Assembly: GCF_024757985.1 (NCBI RefSeq)
Contig: NZ_CP103289.1
Coordinates: 3,534,001 to 3,598,000 of the forward strand
DNA: 64,000 nucleotides
From: Cellulomonas sp. NS3
GTDB lineage: Bacteria > Actinomycetota > Actinomycetes > Actinomycetales > Cellulomonadaceae
Direction: 5' to 3'
Shown: positions 26,704 through 35,503 of the stretch, piece by piece
Layout of the letters: each line of letters opens with the position of its first letter
Position numbering within the stretch: the stretch's first letter is position 1
Program-made: the position numbers and the translations under genes
Notes under the pieces: model-generated
Told to the model about the DNA's origin: nothing
The model's database searches: none
What the model saw: the letters and a program-made list of their open reading frames with translations, nothing else

Positions 26704-26760
26704 GCGGGTGAGATATTTCACCGCCGAGCGGGTGAAGTTGCAGGTCACAGCCTTCACCCT
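26704..26760. promoter_or_regulatory. Cluster of TCACCCG half-sites, EPS site 6
   Basis: GCGGGTGAGATATTTCACCG at 26704-26723 is a near-palindrome. GCGGGTGAAG at 26728-26737 and CTTCACCC at 26752-26759 form an 8-bp inverted repeat with a 14-base spacer. The cluster is 173-229 bp upstream of beta-helix copy 2. It is the densest group of the motif in the window. Confidence 0.5.
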
Positions 26761-26820
26761 CGACCACCGGCAACCGATTAGCCCCCATGAGTGAGAACGC
26801 TCACTTACGGGTGTCGCGCC

Positions 26821-26834
26821 GATGGCCTACTGTC
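26821..26834 (+). promoter_or_regulatory. GATGGCCTACTGTC box upstream of beta-helix copy 2
   Basis: It differs at one of 14 positions from 24852-24865 and lies 112 bp before the ATG at 26933. The conserved position before both paralogues suggests part of a core promoter or an RNA 5' end. The function is not established. Confidence 0.4.
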
Positions 26835-26932
26835 CCCTTCCGGGAACGCGGTCGCTGGAAGCGACCATAGCCACGCTGACGAGCATGGGATGTGCGTTCC
26901 GTCCGGAATGCACCTGATGAGGAGAAATTGTC

Positions 26933-28282
26933 ATGTTCGCAGCACCCCTGCACCGATCACGCACCACGCGCCGCTCCCGCGGGCTGGCGCTCGCCGCCGT
27001 CGGCGCGCTCCTGCTCACGGCCGCGCCGAGCGTGGCGGCCCAGGCTGCTCCGGTCCCGCTCAGCGCCGTGACGAACACCGGTGCCGCGATCCCCGGGTTC
27101 ACGCTCTCGTACAACTCCTCGAAGGTCGTCGCGCTGCCGTCGGTGCCCGCCGGTGCCACCGCCGTGACGATGACGCTCCAGGGCCGCTGGTCGTGGAAGC
27201 CCACGCGCCTGTCGGTCTGCGCGGGCTCCACGCTCACGACGGCCTGCAAGAGCAACGTCGTGCTGACGACCCCCGTCCAGGACGAGGGCAGCACCACCTT
27301 CACGCTCCCGCTGCCGTCCTCGGCCGCCGGCAAGGTCACCGTCTACAACCTCGAGGCGAGCGTCCGCGTCGCCCTGAGCGTCGCGAGCTTCGAGGTCCCG
27401 GGCACGACGCCCGCCCCGACGCCGAAGCCCACCGCGACCGCGACGCCGACCCCCACCGCGACGCCCAAGCCCACGGCCACCCCGACGCCGGCTCCCGCGC
27501 AGCCGCAGTTCGCGACCGCCGCCTCGACGGGCGTGCCGGCCGGGACGGCGCTCAAGGTCGTCACCGGTGACCTGGTCGTCACCACGCCGGGCGCCGTCGT
27601 CGACGCCGTCGACGTCCGCGGGTTCATCAAGGTCAAGGCGCCGAACGTCACGATCAAGCGCTCGATCGTCCGCGGCCGCCCCCTCACCGGCAGCTTCGCG
27701 CTCATCACGAACGACACCGGGGCGTACCCCTTCACGGTCGAGGACAGCGAGCTGATCGCGACCGAGGCCTCGCCGTGGATCAACGGGATCATCGGGCACA
27801 ACTTCACGGTCCGCCGCACCGAGATCGCCAACGTCATCGACTCGGTCCACATCACCGGCTCGAACGTGGTGCTCGAGAACTCCTGGCTGCACGGGAACCT
27901 GTTCTACGCGCAGGACCCGAACCAGAAGGGCGGCCCGAGCCACGCCGACAGCATCCAGATCCAGGGCGGGTCGAACATGACCTTCCGCGGCAACACGATC
28001 GACGGCGCGTACTCCTCGGCGATGCAGACCACGCAGGACCGCGCCGCGGTCTCGAACGTCACGGTCACCGGCAACAAGATCGACGGCGGCGGCTGCTCGA
28101 TCAACATCGCGATCGGCTCGACCTACGGCGCGATCAAGGGCTTCAACGCCTCCAACAACGTCTTCGGGACCGCGCAGCGGCACACGAAGTGCGCGATCGT
28201 CGCGCCGACCAGCGTCACGGTCGGCAACGTCAACAACGTGTTCACCGACGGCACCGCGGTGAGGATCACCAAGGGCGCCTGA
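26933..28282 (+). CDS. Secreted right-handed beta-helix protein, copy 2
   Basis: A 449-residue paralogue of the preceding gene with the same order: signal peptide (about 1-34), a beta-rich module containing LQGRWSWKPTRLSVCAG and CKSNVVLTTP, a linker made of PTPKPTATATPTP repeats (about 155-190), and a beta-helix ending GTAVRITKGA. The helix turns DSVHITGSNVVLENSWLHGN and SHADSIQIQGGSNMTFRGN match copy 1 almost residue for residue, while linkers and signal peptides differ. The ATG at 26933 has GAGGAGA upstream. Retention of both copies with separate promoters and terminators suggests dosage or differential expression. Enzymatic activity is not established. Confidence 0.85.
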   Translation: MFAAPLHRSRTTRRSRGLALAAVGALLLTAAPSVAAQAAPVPLSAVTNTGAAIPGFTLSYNSSKVVALPSVPAGATAVTMTLQGRWSWKPTRLSVCAGSTLTTACKSNVVLTTPVQDEGSTTFTLPLPSSAAGKVTVYNLEASVRVALSVASFEVPGTTPAPTPKPTATATPTPTATPKPTATPTPAPAQPQFATAASTGVPAGTALKVVTGDLVVTTPGAVVDAVDVRGFIKVKAPNVTIKRSIVRGRPLTGSFALITNDTGAYPFTVEDSELIATEASPWINGIIGHNFTVRRTEIANVIDSVHITGSNVVLENSWLHGNLFYAQDPNQKGGPSHADSIQIQGGSNMTFRGNTIDGAYSSAMQTTQDRAAVSNVTVTGNKIDGGGCSINIAIGSTYGAIKGFNASNNVFGTAQRHTKCAIVAPTSVTVGNVNNVFTDGTAVRITKGA

Positions 28283-28307
28283 GCCCGGCGGTCCCCGGAC
28301 CCCAGCG

Positions 28308-28357
28308 ACGACGACGGCGGGGCAGGCTCCTCAGGGAGCCTGCCCCGCCGTCGTCGT
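28308..28357. terminator. Strong hairpin terminator between convergent genes
   Basis: A perfect 23-bp stem, 28308-28330 with 28335-28357, and the tetraloop TCAG. It sits between the stop of beta-helix copy 2 and the stop of the priming transferase on the other strand, so it probably serves both. Its core matches the hairpin at 26441-26474. Confidence 0.8.
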
Positions 28358-28414
28358 GCGAGCCGCGGCCGTGCGAGCCGGTCGTCGTGCGAGCCGGTCG
28401 TGCGCCGCTCCGTG

Positions 28415-29947
28415 TCAGTACGCCCCGGAGCCGGACAGGACCGCGCGGCCGGTCTTCCACAGGATCATGAGGTCCATCGTGACCGACCAGTTGTCGACGT
28501 ACCGCAGGTCGAGCCGCACCGAGTCCTCCCAGGCGAGGTCCGCCCGGCCGCTGACCTGCCACAGACCCGTGAGGCCCGGACGCACGCGCAGCCGGCGGCG
28601 CACCGCGTCGGGGTACGCCTGGACCTCCTCGAGCAGCGGCGGACGGGGGCCGACGAGCGACATGTCGCCCTTGATGATGTTGAGCAGCTGCGGGAGCTCG
28701 TCGATCGAGAACCGGCGCAGGACCCGGCCGACCGGCGTGATGCGCGGGTCGGCGTGCATCTTGAACATGAGGCCGTCGCGGTCGCTCGACTCGAGCAGCC
28801 CCTCGCGCACCCGGTCGGCGTCCGCGACCATCGTGCGGAGCTTCCACATCGTGAACGTCCGACCGTCGACCCCGACGCGCGTCTGGCGGTAGAACGCCCC
28901 GCCCTTCGAGGTCAGGGCGACCGCCGCCGCGGCACCGAGGATCACCGGCGAGGCGACGAGCAGCGCGAGCACACTGAGCGTGCGGTCCATGACCGACTTG
29001 GCGAGCAGGCGCTCCCGCGGCGCCTCGATCTCGACCTGGAGCAGCGACAGACCCGCCGTGGGGCGGACCGTCAGGCGCGGGCTCGCGACCTCGACGATGT
29101 CCGGCGCCACGACGAGGTGCGCACCGGCGCGGCCGAGCGCCCACGAGAGCCGGCGCAGCGCGTCGCCGCTCAGCGACGAGCCCGTGACGATGACGACCTC
29201 TGCCGCGCGGTCTGCCACGACCTGGACCACGTCCGCGATCGCTCCCAGGACCGGGACCCCGCCGACGTCGCCGCCGGGCTGGGCCTCCGGGAGGCACATG
29301 CCCTCGATCTGGTAGCCGTGGTGCGTCGCCCCGCCGAGGTTGCGCGTGACCCGCAGCGCCGACGCGGCGTCGCCGACCACGACCGTGCGCATCATCGCCT
29401 GGCCCTGCATGCGCTGACGGTGCAGCCGGCGGCGGTGCACGTGCCGGACCCACCACGAGAGCACCGCGAGGACCGGGACCCCGACCACCACGAGCGAGCG
29501 CGGCACCGGGGCGCTGAGCAGGAACCCGAGGACCATGAGCGCGCCGGCGAGGTGCAGGGTGCCGCGCAGCACCGACTGGAACTCCCGCGGGCCGTCACCG
29601 AGCGCGGAGCGCTGGTACCCCTTGGCGGTCGCCACGAACGCCACGAACGCGAGCGCGCCGGCAACGGCCCAGGCGGCGCTCGCGAGCGTGTAGCCCGCCG
29701 ACCAGCCGAGGACGGCGAACGTCACGCCGGCCGCGAGGACCGCGTCGAGCAGGACGGCGGTGCGGGCGTACGCCACGCTCGCGCGCGCCCACCGCATCGG
29801 GTAGGTGGTCTCGTCGGAGTTGTACGGCGTCGGTCGCCGCTCGAACGGGAGGTCGGAGGCCCAGGAGCGGCGGGCCTCGATCGACCGCGCACGACGCTCC
29901 TGCGTCCATTCCGACTCGTCCAGCCCTGGTTCTGCCGTCAGCGTCAT
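28415..29947 (-). CDS. Polyprenyl-phosphate hexose-1-phosphate transferase (priming enzyme, WcaJ/WbaP family)
   Basis: A 510-residue membrane protein that starts repeat-unit synthesis by moving a hexose-1-phosphate to polyprenyl phosphate. It has four N-terminal transmembrane helices (about 60-175), a CoA-binding-like middle domain (VVVGDAASALRVTRNLGG, about 190-300), a fifth hydrophobic segment after SVMDRTLSVL, and the C-terminal catalytic domain. That domain carries MWKLRTMVADAD, FSIDELPQLLNIIKGDMSLVGPRP and RPGLTGLWQVSGR. The ATG at 29947 has GGGGGAC upstream. The gene stands alone at the right edge of the EPS locus with a TCACCCG palindrome in its promoter region. The sugar (glucose, galactose or other) is not predictable. 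Confidence 0.95.
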   Translation of the reverse strand: MTLTAEPGLDESEWTQERRARSIEARRSWASDLPFERRPTPYNSDETTYPMRWARASVAYARTAVLLDAVLAAGVTFAVLGWSAGYTLASAAWAVAGALAFVAFVATAKGYQRSALGDGPREFQSVLRGTLHLAGALMVLGFLLSAPVPRSLVVVGVPVLAVLSWWVRHVHRRRLHRQRMQGQAMMRTVVVGDAASALRVTRNLGGATHHGYQIEGMCLPEAQPGGDVGGVPVLGAIADVVQVVADRAAEVVIVTGSSLSGDALRRLSWALGRAGAHLVVAPDIVEVASPRLTVRPTAGLSLLQVEIEAPRERLLAKSVMDRTLSVLALLVASPVILGAAAAVALTSKGGAFYRQTRVGVDGRTFTMWKLRTMVADADRVREGLLESSDRDGLMFKMHADPRITPVGRVLRRFSIDELPQLLNIIKGDMSLVGPRPPLLEEVQAYPDAVRRRLRVRPGLTGLWQVSGRADLAWEDSVRLDLRYVDNWSVTMDLMILWKTGRAVLSGSGAY

Positions 29948-30023
29948 ACGTCCCCCGTCCAGCGCTGAATGTGCTGGTGAAAGGGTAGGACGACCTCCTG
30001 GGCGTAACAACGCCAAATGTCCG

Positions 30024-30056
30024 ATTTCACCCGATGCCGAGGCATCCGGGTGAACC
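30024..30056. promoter_or_regulatory. TCACCCG palindrome, EPS site 7
   Basis: TTCACCCG at 30026-30033 and CGGGTGAA at 30047-30054 form a perfect 8-bp inverted repeat with a 13-base spacer, and the arms extend into ATGCC/GGCAT with a one-base offset. It is 79-107 bp upstream of the priming transferase ATG at 29947. A weaker CTGGTGAAAG lies at 29974-29983. This is the clearest dyad among the EPS sites. Confidence 0.6.
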
Positions 30057-30080
30057 GTGGGTGACGATCCGGTGAGCCGG

Positions 30081-30698
30081 TCAGCCCTTGGTGTGGACGC
30101 GCAGCTGGGCCTTCTCGAGCCCGTCGACGACGACGAGCTCGACCGCGTCCGCCGCCGCGTCGACGAGCCACGGCAGGTCCTTGCGCTCGGCCGCCGAGAA
30201 GTCGCGCAGCACGAAGTCGGCCGGGTCCATGCGACCCGGCGGCCGGCCGACGCCGACGCGGACGCGGACGTAGTCCTTCGTGCCGAGCGCCTTGGACGTG
30301 TCGCGCAGCCCGTTGTGCCCGCCCTCGCCGCCCCCGCGCTTGAGCTTCAGCTCCGCGTACGGGATGTCGAGCTCGTCGTGCACCATCACCACGCGCTCGG
30401 GCGGCACGTCGTAGTACTGCGCGAGCGAGGCGACGGGCCCGCCCGAGACGTTCATGTACGTCGTCGGCTTCGCCAGCACGACGCGCGGGCCGGGCGCACC
30501 GCCGGGGAGCGTCCCGAGCCGGGTCTCGGCGACGACGGCCTGCGGGCGGCGCGAGAGGATCCCGCCGCGCGACCCGAAGCTCGAGCCGGTGCGCCGCGCG
30601 AGCTCGTCGAGCACCATCTGGCCGACGTTGTGGCGGTTCCCGGCGTACTGCGCACCGGGGTTGCCGAGGCCCACGACGAGCCAGGGGTCCTCGGTCAT
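30081..30698 (-). CDS. pth: Peptidyl-tRNA hydrolase
   Basis: A 205-residue enzyme that cleaves peptidyl-tRNA released from stalled ribosomes. The N-terminal [19 protein letters not shown] holds the conserved Asn13 and catalytic His23. [39 protein letters not shown] and RVRVGVGRP follow in the family order, and the length is normal. The ATG is preceded by AGGACC. It is last in the block glmU-prs-rplY-pth on this strand and marks the left edge of the conserved housekeeping region next to the EPS locus. Confidence 0.97.
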   Translation of the reverse strand: MTEDPWLVVGLGNPGAQYAGNRHNVGQMVLDELARRTGSSFGSRGGILSRRPQAVVAETRLGTLPGGAPGPRVVLAKPTTYMNVSGGPVASLAQYYDVPPERVVMVHDELDIPYAELKLKRGGGEGGHNGLRDTSKALGTKDYVRVRVGVGRPPGRMDPADFVLRDFSAAERKDLPWLVDAAADAVELVVVDGLEKAQLRVHTKG

Positions 30699-30825
30699 GG
30701 CGGTCCTTCCGATCGGTCGGGTGCCCGGGGCGACGCAGCGGCGCCCGGCACCGAGACGGTACCGGGCGCCGTGGTGCGTCCGAGCGGGGCGGTGCGCGAG
30801 CGCGTCACCCCGTGCGTGTGGTGGC

Positions 30826-31449
30826 TCAGGCCTCCGCGGCGGCGGCCGAGGCGGCCGACTGCGAGGCGGCGATGTCGGCCGCGACGGCGTCGGCCTCGCG
30901 GTCGGCGGCCGTGGCCTGGGGCGCGGTGATCGCGACGATGACGGCGTCGGCGTCCGTGACGAGCGTCGAGCCCTGCGGGAGCGTCAGCTCGCCGGCCGTG
31001 ACCGTGGCGCCGGCCTCGAGGCCCTCGATCGAGACCTCGACGGACTGCGGCAGGTGCGTCGCCTCGGCCTCGAGGGTGACGGTCTGGTGCTCGACGATGT
31101 GGATGGTGCCCGAGAACGACTCGCCGGTGATGACGACGGGGATCTCGACGGAGACCGTCTCGCCCTGCTTCACGATGAGCAGGTCGACGTGCTCGATGAC
31201 GTTGCGGACGGGCTCGCGCTGGACGTCCTTGGTGATCGCGAGGGTCGTCTTGCCGTCGATCTCGATCGCGAAGAGCGCGTTGGCGTGCTTGAGCGCGAGG
31301 AACGTCTCGTGGCCCGGCAGCGACACGTGCAGCGGGTCCGAGCCGTGCCCGTAGAGGACGGCGGGGATGCGGCCGGCACGGCGCGTGCGGCGCGCGGCGC
31401 CCTTGCCGAAATCGGTGCGGGTGGTGGCGACGAGCTTGACCTCGGACAC
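30826..31449 (-). CDS. rplY: 50S ribosomal protein L25/Ctc
   Basis: A 207-residue long-form bL25. The N-terminal 5S-rRNA-binding domain has [26 protein letters not shown], and the C-terminal TL5-type beta domain (about 100-185) has [13 protein letters not shown] and [20 protein letters not shown]. An Ala/Glu-rich tail of about 25 residues ends it. I chose GTG 31449, which has GGGAG 6 bases upstream; a TTG 12 bases earlier is less likely. The gene has its own promoter about 230 bp upstream and a structured leader. It lies in the usual order between prs and pth. Confidence 0.95.
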   Translation of the reverse strand: MSEVKLVATTRTDFGKGAARRTRRAGRIPAVLYGHGSDPLHVSLPGHETFLALKHANALFAIEIDGKTTLAITKDVQREPVRNVIEHVDLLIVKQGETVSVEIPVVITGESFSGTIHIVEHQTVTLEAEATHLPQSVEVSIEGLEAGATVTAGELTLPQGSTLVTDADAVIVAITAPQATAADREADAVAADIAASQSAASAAAAEA

Positions 31450-31793
31450 GATGACTCCCAAGTGAGGACGGTGGTGCAGGGCAGCGAGCAGGGGGACGCG
31501 CCGTCCGGGGAGGACGGCCGCCGCTGATGATGGTCAGCGCAGGACGAGCAGGTGGTGGCCTCGACGCGGGGCGCAGGACGGGCACGCGGAGGCATCCGCC
31601 CAGTCGATCACGGAGATCGTGGTCCGATCGTGCGGGATGGGCATCCCGCGACCTGACCGTCCGACGTCCCTCGCCGAGGCAACCTGACGATCTTACCCGC
31701 CCGGGGCCAGGACCCCAAGCCGGTCGAGGGGTGAGCCCCGGCCGGCCCGGCGGCGGGCGCCGCGTCCGGCGGCGTGTCGGTCGTGCGGGAGGG
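31450..31793 (-). other. rplY leader and promoter region (344 bp)
   Basis: No gene is seen. From right to left it holds the 3' end of the prs transcript, the rplY promoter at 31690-31718, and a leader of about 230 bases. The leader has two hairpins: arms 31632-31639/31642-31649 (GCGGGATG and CATCCCGC) and CCGTCC/GGACGG at 31501-31517. A leader of this length is odd in a window where many genes look leaderless. Confidence 0.55.
31690..31718 (-). promoter_or_regulatory. Sigma-A type promoter of rplY
   Basis: Read on the minus strand, TTGGGG (31713-31718) and TAAGAT (31690-31695) are separated by exactly 17 bp. This is the best housekeeping-type promoter I see in the window. It would start transcription near 31683. 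Confidence 0.6.
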
Positions 31794-32777
31794 TCAGGCC
31801 TGGCCGTCGAACAGCGACGTGACCGAGCCGTCGTCGAAGACCTCGCGGATCGCGCGCGCGATGAGCGGGGCGATCGAGAGCACGGTGAGCTGCTCGAAGC
31901 GACGGTCGTCGGCGATCGGCAGGGTGTCCGTGATGATGATCTCGCGCGCGCCGCACTGCGACAGCCGGTCGATCGCGGGGTCCGAGAGCACCCCGTGCGT
32001 CGCCGCGACGATGACGTCCTTGGCGCCGGCCTCGAGCAGGACCCGCACCGCGCCGGTGATCGTGCCGGCCGTGTCGATGAGGTCGTCGACGAGCACGCAG
32101 CTGCGGCCCTCGACGTCACCGACGACGCGGTTCGCCTTCGTCGAGTTGGGCCGGTTGATGTCGCGGGTCTTGTGCACGAACGCGAGCGGGCCGCCGCCGA
32201 GCTTCGCGGCCCACTGCTCGGCGACGCGGATGCGGCCGGCGTCGGGCGAGACGACCGTGACGTTCGTCGTGTCGACGCGCGTGCGGACGTACTCGGTGAG
32301 GATCGGCATCGCCCACAGGTGGTCGACCGGGCCGTCGAAGAAGCCCTGGATCTGGGCCGCGTGCAGGTCGACGCTCATCATCCGGTCGGCGCCCGCGGTC
32401 CGGAACAGGTCGGCCATGAGCCGCGCGGAGATCGGCTCGCGGCCGCGGTGCTTCTTGTCCTGGCGGGCGTAGCCGTAGAAGGGCGCGACGACCGTGATGG
32501 TCTTGGCCGAGGCGCGCTTGAGCGCGTCGACCATGAGCAGCTGCTCCATGAGCCACTGGTTGATCGGCGCCGCGTGGCTCTGCAGGACGAACGCGTCCGA
32601 GCCGCGCACCGACTCCCCGAACCGCACGTAGATCTCGCCGTTCGCGAAGTCGTAGGCGGTGGTGGGGACGAGCGAGGTCCCGAGCTCCTCGGCGACCGAG
32701 GTCGCCAGCTCCGGGTGGGCGCGGCCCGAGACGAGCACCAGCCGTCGCTCGCCGTCGTTCGACACGGTCCCGATCAT
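31794..32777 (-). CDS. prs: Ribose-phosphate pyrophosphokinase
   Basis: A 327-residue PRPP synthetase that makes the precursor of nucleotides, His, Trp and, in actinobacteria, decaprenyl-phosphate arabinose. Visible motifs are [31 protein letters not shown] (ATP-binding flexible region), [19 protein letters not shown] and the PRPP-binding loop [13 protein letters not shown] at about 228-240. The ATG at 32777 overlaps the stop of glmU (ATGA), so UDP-GlcNAc and PRPP synthesis genes are coupled, as in other actinobacteria. The length is normal. Confidence 0.97.
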   Translation of the reverse strand: MIGTVSNDGERRLVLVSGRAHPELATSVAEELGTSLVPTTAYDFANGEIYVRFGESVRGSDAFVLQSHAAPINQWLMEQLLMVDALKRASAKTITVVAPFYGYARQDKKHRGREPISARLMADLFRTAGADRMMSVDLHAAQIQGFFDGPVDHLWAMPILTEYVRTRVDTTNVTVVSPDAGRIRVAEQWAAKLGGGPLAFVHKTRDINRPNSTKANRVVGDVEGRSCVLVDDLIDTAGTITGAVRVLLEAGAKDVIVAATHGVLSDPAIDRLSQCGAREIIITDTLPIADDRRFEQLTVLSIAPLIARAIREVFDDGSVTSLFDGQA

Positions 32778-34426
32778 CGTGCGGTGTCCTTCGTGTCGGC
32801 CGGCAGGTCGTGGATCTCCGCGGGGTGGTCCGGGAGCGTCGGTGGAGGCGTGGGGGCCTGACCTGCGGCGGCCCGCTGGGCGCGCTCGAGCTCGAGGCGC
32901 GCCTGCGGCGAGAGGTCCTCGGTGCTGCGGTCGCCGAGGGCGCGCGCGGCGGCCTCGGCGGCGGGCGTGCCGGCGCGTGCGCGCAGGACCCACGCGTCGA
33001 TCGTGCGCTGCGGCCCGGCGCTCACCGCGAGCGCCCCCGGCGGGACGTCGCGCCGGATGACGCTGCCCGCCCCGGTGTACGCGCCGTCGCCGACCGTGAC
33101 CGGGGCGACGAACATGTTGTCCGAGCCCGTGCGGGCGTACGAGCCGATCGTCGTGCGGTGCTTGTTCACGCCGTCGTAGTTCACGAAGACGCTCGCGGCA
33201 CCGATGTTCGTCTCGACGCCGATCGTCGCGTCCCCGACGTACGACAGGTGCGGGACCTTCGAGCCCTCGCCGATCTGCGCGTTCTTGGTCTCGACGAACG
33301 TGCCGATCTTGCCGCGGTCGCCCAGGTCCGTGCCGGGCCGCAGGTAGGCGAACGGGCCGACCGTGGCGCCCGCCCCGACGACCGCGCCCGAGCCGTGCGT
33401 GCGCACGACGCTCGCGCCCGCGCCGACCGTGACGTCCGTGAGCGTGGTGTCCGGGCCGACCGTCGCGCCCTCGCCGACCGTCGTGGCGCCGTGCAGCTGG
33501 GTCCCCGGCAGGAGCGTCACGTCGCGCGCGAGCTGGACGTCGACGTCGACCCACGTGGTCGCCGGGTCGACGACCGTGACGCCCTCGCGCATCCAGTCCT
33601 CGAGCAGCCGGCGGTTGAGCTCCGCCCGCAGCGCCGCGAGCTGGACGCGGTCGTTGACGCCCTCGACCAGCAGCGGGTCGTCGGTGCGCAGCGCGCGCAC
33701 GCGCCCGCCGTCGGCCCGCGCGATCGCGAGCACGTCGGTCAGGTACACCTCGCCCTGCGCGTTGTCGCGGCCCAGGCGGCCGAGCGCCGAGCGGAGCACG
33801 CCCGAGTCGAAGACGTAGACCGACGAGTTGATCTCGCGGATCGCGCGCTGCTCCTCGTCGGCGTCCTTCTCCTCGACGATCCCGAGCACGTCGGCCGTGC
33901 CGGCCTCCCGCAGGATGCGGCCGTACCCGGTCGGGTCGTCGACCTCGGTCGTGAGGACCGTGACGGCGTTGCCGTCCGCGACGTGCGCGGCGAGCAGCTC
34001 CGCGAGCGTGTCGCCGTCGAGCAGCGGGACGTCGCCCGCGAGCACGACGACGGCACCCTCGACCTGCGAGCCCGCGGCGCTGCCGCCGGGGCCCGGGCCG
34101 TCGACCGCGGCGGCCTGCTCGGCCTGGGCCGCGGCGTCGAGCACCGACAGCGCGCACTGCACGGCGCGGCCGGTCCCCGGGATCGCGTCCTGGTCGGCGA
34201 GCAGGACCGTGGGGTCGAGCTCCCGGGCGTGCGCGGCGACGCGCTCCCGCTCGTGGCGGACGACGACGGTCACCCGCGCCGGCTCGAGCCGGCGGGCCGC
34301 GGCGAGCGCGTGCCCGAGCAGGCTCCGGCCGGCGATCGTGTGCAGGACCTTGGGTGTCGCCGAGCGCATCCGGGTGCCCTCACCTGCGGCAAGGACGACG
34401 ACGGCGGCTGGGCGGGGGGTGGTCAC
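32774..34426 (-). CDS. glmU: Bifunctional GlcNAc-1-P uridyltransferase / GlcN-1-P acetyltransferase
   Basis: A 550-residue two-domain enzyme making UDP-GlcNAc for peptidoglycan and surface glycans. The N-terminal uridyltransferase domain has [19 protein letters not shown] at about 10-28, [10 protein letters not shown] and [11 protein letters not shown]. The C-terminal left-handed beta-helix has [43 protein letters not shown] and [17 protein letters not shown] Gly/Ala-rich insertion near 110-125 and an extension of about 60 residues with [11 protein letters not shown] end it, as in other actinobacterial GlmU. The GTG start at 34426 lies downstream of GAGGAG. It could also feed sugar precursors to the EPS locus. 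Confidence 0.97.
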   Translation of the reverse strand: MTTPRPAAVVVLAAGEGTRMRSATPKVLHTIAGRSLLGHALAAARRLEPARVTVVVRHERERVAAHARELDPTVLLADQDAIPGTGRAVQCALSVLDAAAQAEQAAAVDGPGPGGSAAGSQVEGAVVVLAGDVPLLDGDTLAELLAAHVADGNAVTVLTTEVDDPTGYGRILREAGTADVLGIVEEKDADEEQRAIREINSSVYVFDSGVLRSALGRLGRDNAQGEVYLTDVLAIARADGGRVRALRTDDPLLVEGVNDRVQLAALRAELNRRLLEDWMREGVTVVDPATTWVDVDVQLARDVTLLPGTQLHGATTVGEGATVGPDTTLTDVTVGAGASVVRTHGSGAVVGAGATVGPFAYLRPGTDLGDRGKIGTFVETKNAQIGEGSKVPHLSYVGDATIGVETNIGAASVFVNYDGVNKHRTTIGSYARTGSDNMFVAPVTVGDGAYTGAGSVIRRDVPPGALAVSAGPQRTIDAWVLRARAGTPAAEAAARALGDRSTEDLSPQARLELERAQRAAAGQAPTPPPTLPDHPAEIHDLPADTKDTAR

Positions 34427-34614
34427 CTGTGGGTGCTCCTCGCGGACTGCCCGAAGGCTCGGGCGGCGGATCTGGCGCGAGTGCACTCTACCGCCGCGCG
34501 GAGGGCCCCCCGCGCCGCCACCTGCCGCCGCGGGTCGCGCGGGGGTCGGACGGGTGGTCGGGGTGCCCGGTTGGCCCGGATCGCCGGGTTCGGCCGTGCG
34601 ACGGCTCGGACTCG

Positions 34615-34686
34615 CTCCGCCCCCAGGATTCGAACCCGGACCGCAAGGCACCAAAGGCCTGCGTGCTGCCGTTACACCAGGGCGGA
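34615..34686 (-). tRNA. tRNA-Gln (anticodon TTG)
   Basis: A 72-base tRNA on the minus strand. The 7-bp acceptor stem pairs TCCGCCC (34680-34686) with GGGCGGA (34616-34622). The anticodon loop CTTTGGT gives TTG, and the T-arm has GGTTCGAATCC. CCA is not encoded. It lies 5' of glmU in the same direction, as in other actinobacteria. Confidence 0.95.
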
Positions 34687-34808
34687 TCGTCGGCTCGCCG
34701 CGCACGGCACCGACACGGGCCGAGGCCGACCGGCGCGGACCGCCGTCGGCCGACCAGTCTGCCAGCCGCAGCCGCCGCGGTCCCCGCGGGGGCTGCGATG
34801 ATGGGCGC

Positions 34809-35447
34809 GTGGCTACCGAGACGAGGCGGACGACGCGCGCACGCATGACAGGCGTGCAGCGGCGCGAGCAGCTGCTCGACGTGAGCCGTCGACTGTTCGC
34901 GGAGAAGGGCTTCGAGCTCACGAGCGTCGAGGAGATCGCCGCGCGCGCCGAGGTCTCCAAGCCCGTCGTGTACGAGCACTTCGGCGGCAAGGAGGGCGTC
35001 TACGCCGTCGTCGTCGACCGGGAGATCCGCGCGCTCACCGGGGCGCTCACCGCGGCGCTCGCCGGCGGCGGCCACCCCAAGGTGCTCGTCGAGCGCACCG
35101 CGCTCGCGCTCCTGACCTACATCGAGACGTCGACCGACGGGTTCCAGATCCTCGTGCGCGACTCGCCCGTCGCGCAGGCGACCGGCACGTTCTCGAGCCT
35201 CATCGGCGACGTCGCGACCCAGGTCGAGCACCTGCTCGCCGACCAGTTCAAGCGCCAGGGCCTCGACCCCAAGACGGCCCCGATCTACGCGCAGATGCTC
35301 GTGGGCATGGTCGCGCTGACCGGGCAGCACTGGCTCGACGCGCGCCGCCCCGGGAAGGCCGACGTCGCGGCACACCTCGTGAACCTCGCGTGGAACGGGC
35401 TGTCGGGGCTCGAGCGCCGCCCGACGCTCACGTCGACCGAGAGCTGA
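34809..35447 (+). CDS. TetR-family transcriptional regulator
   Basis: A 212-residue one-component repressor. The N-terminal helix-turn-helix is clear ([52 protein letters not shown], about 18-70 in pieces); the C-terminal ligand domain has [19 protein letters not shown] chose GTG 34809; ATG 34845 is possible. The same position next to glmU is held by a TetR gene in Mycobacterium tuberculosis (Rv1019). It diverges from the tRNA-Gln/glmU unit, but I see no clear operator. The ligand is unknown. Confidence 0.9.
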   Translation: MATETRRTTRARMTGVQRREQLLDVSRRLFAEKGFELTSVEEIAARAEVSKPVVYEHFGGKEGVYAVVVDREIRALTGALTAALAGGGHPKVLVERTALALLTYIETSTDGFQILVRDSPVAQATGTFSSLIGDVATQVEHLLADQFKRQGLDPKTAPIYAQMLVGMVALTGQHWLDARRPGKADVAAHLVNLAWNGLSGLERRPTLTSTES

Positions 35448-35478
35448 CGCCGCGCCGCCGGCGGCAGCCCGCCAGGTA

Positions 35479-35503
35479 TCTCGATGTCGAGTAACCTCGC
35501 GCC
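35479..35503. promoter_or_regulatory. MarR operator overlapping a leaderless promoter
   Basis: TCTCGATGTCGAGT at 35479-35492 is an inverted repeat of TCTCGA with one mismatch at the last position. The -10 box TAACCT (35492-35497) touches it and lies six bases before the ATG. The layout fits autorepression by the MarR protein at a leaderless start. Confidence 0.6.

Larger units (their letters stand above)
26389..26932. other. Intergenic control region before the second beta-helix gene (544 bp)
   Basis: No gene is seen. It holds the terminator of copy 1 at 26441-26474. An A+T-richer stretch at about 26570-26790 follows, with a dense group of TCACC/GGTGA half-sites at 26704-26760. The GATGGCCTACTGTC element is at 26821-26834. 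The unusual length and palindromes suggest complex control of the downstream gene. Confidence 0.55.

Noticed and set aside
4069-29947. Mobile-element origin of the EPS locus
   Set aside because: No transposase, integrase, direct repeats or tRNA-linked attachment site were found at either edge; the tRNA-Gln at 34615 is more than 4 kb away.
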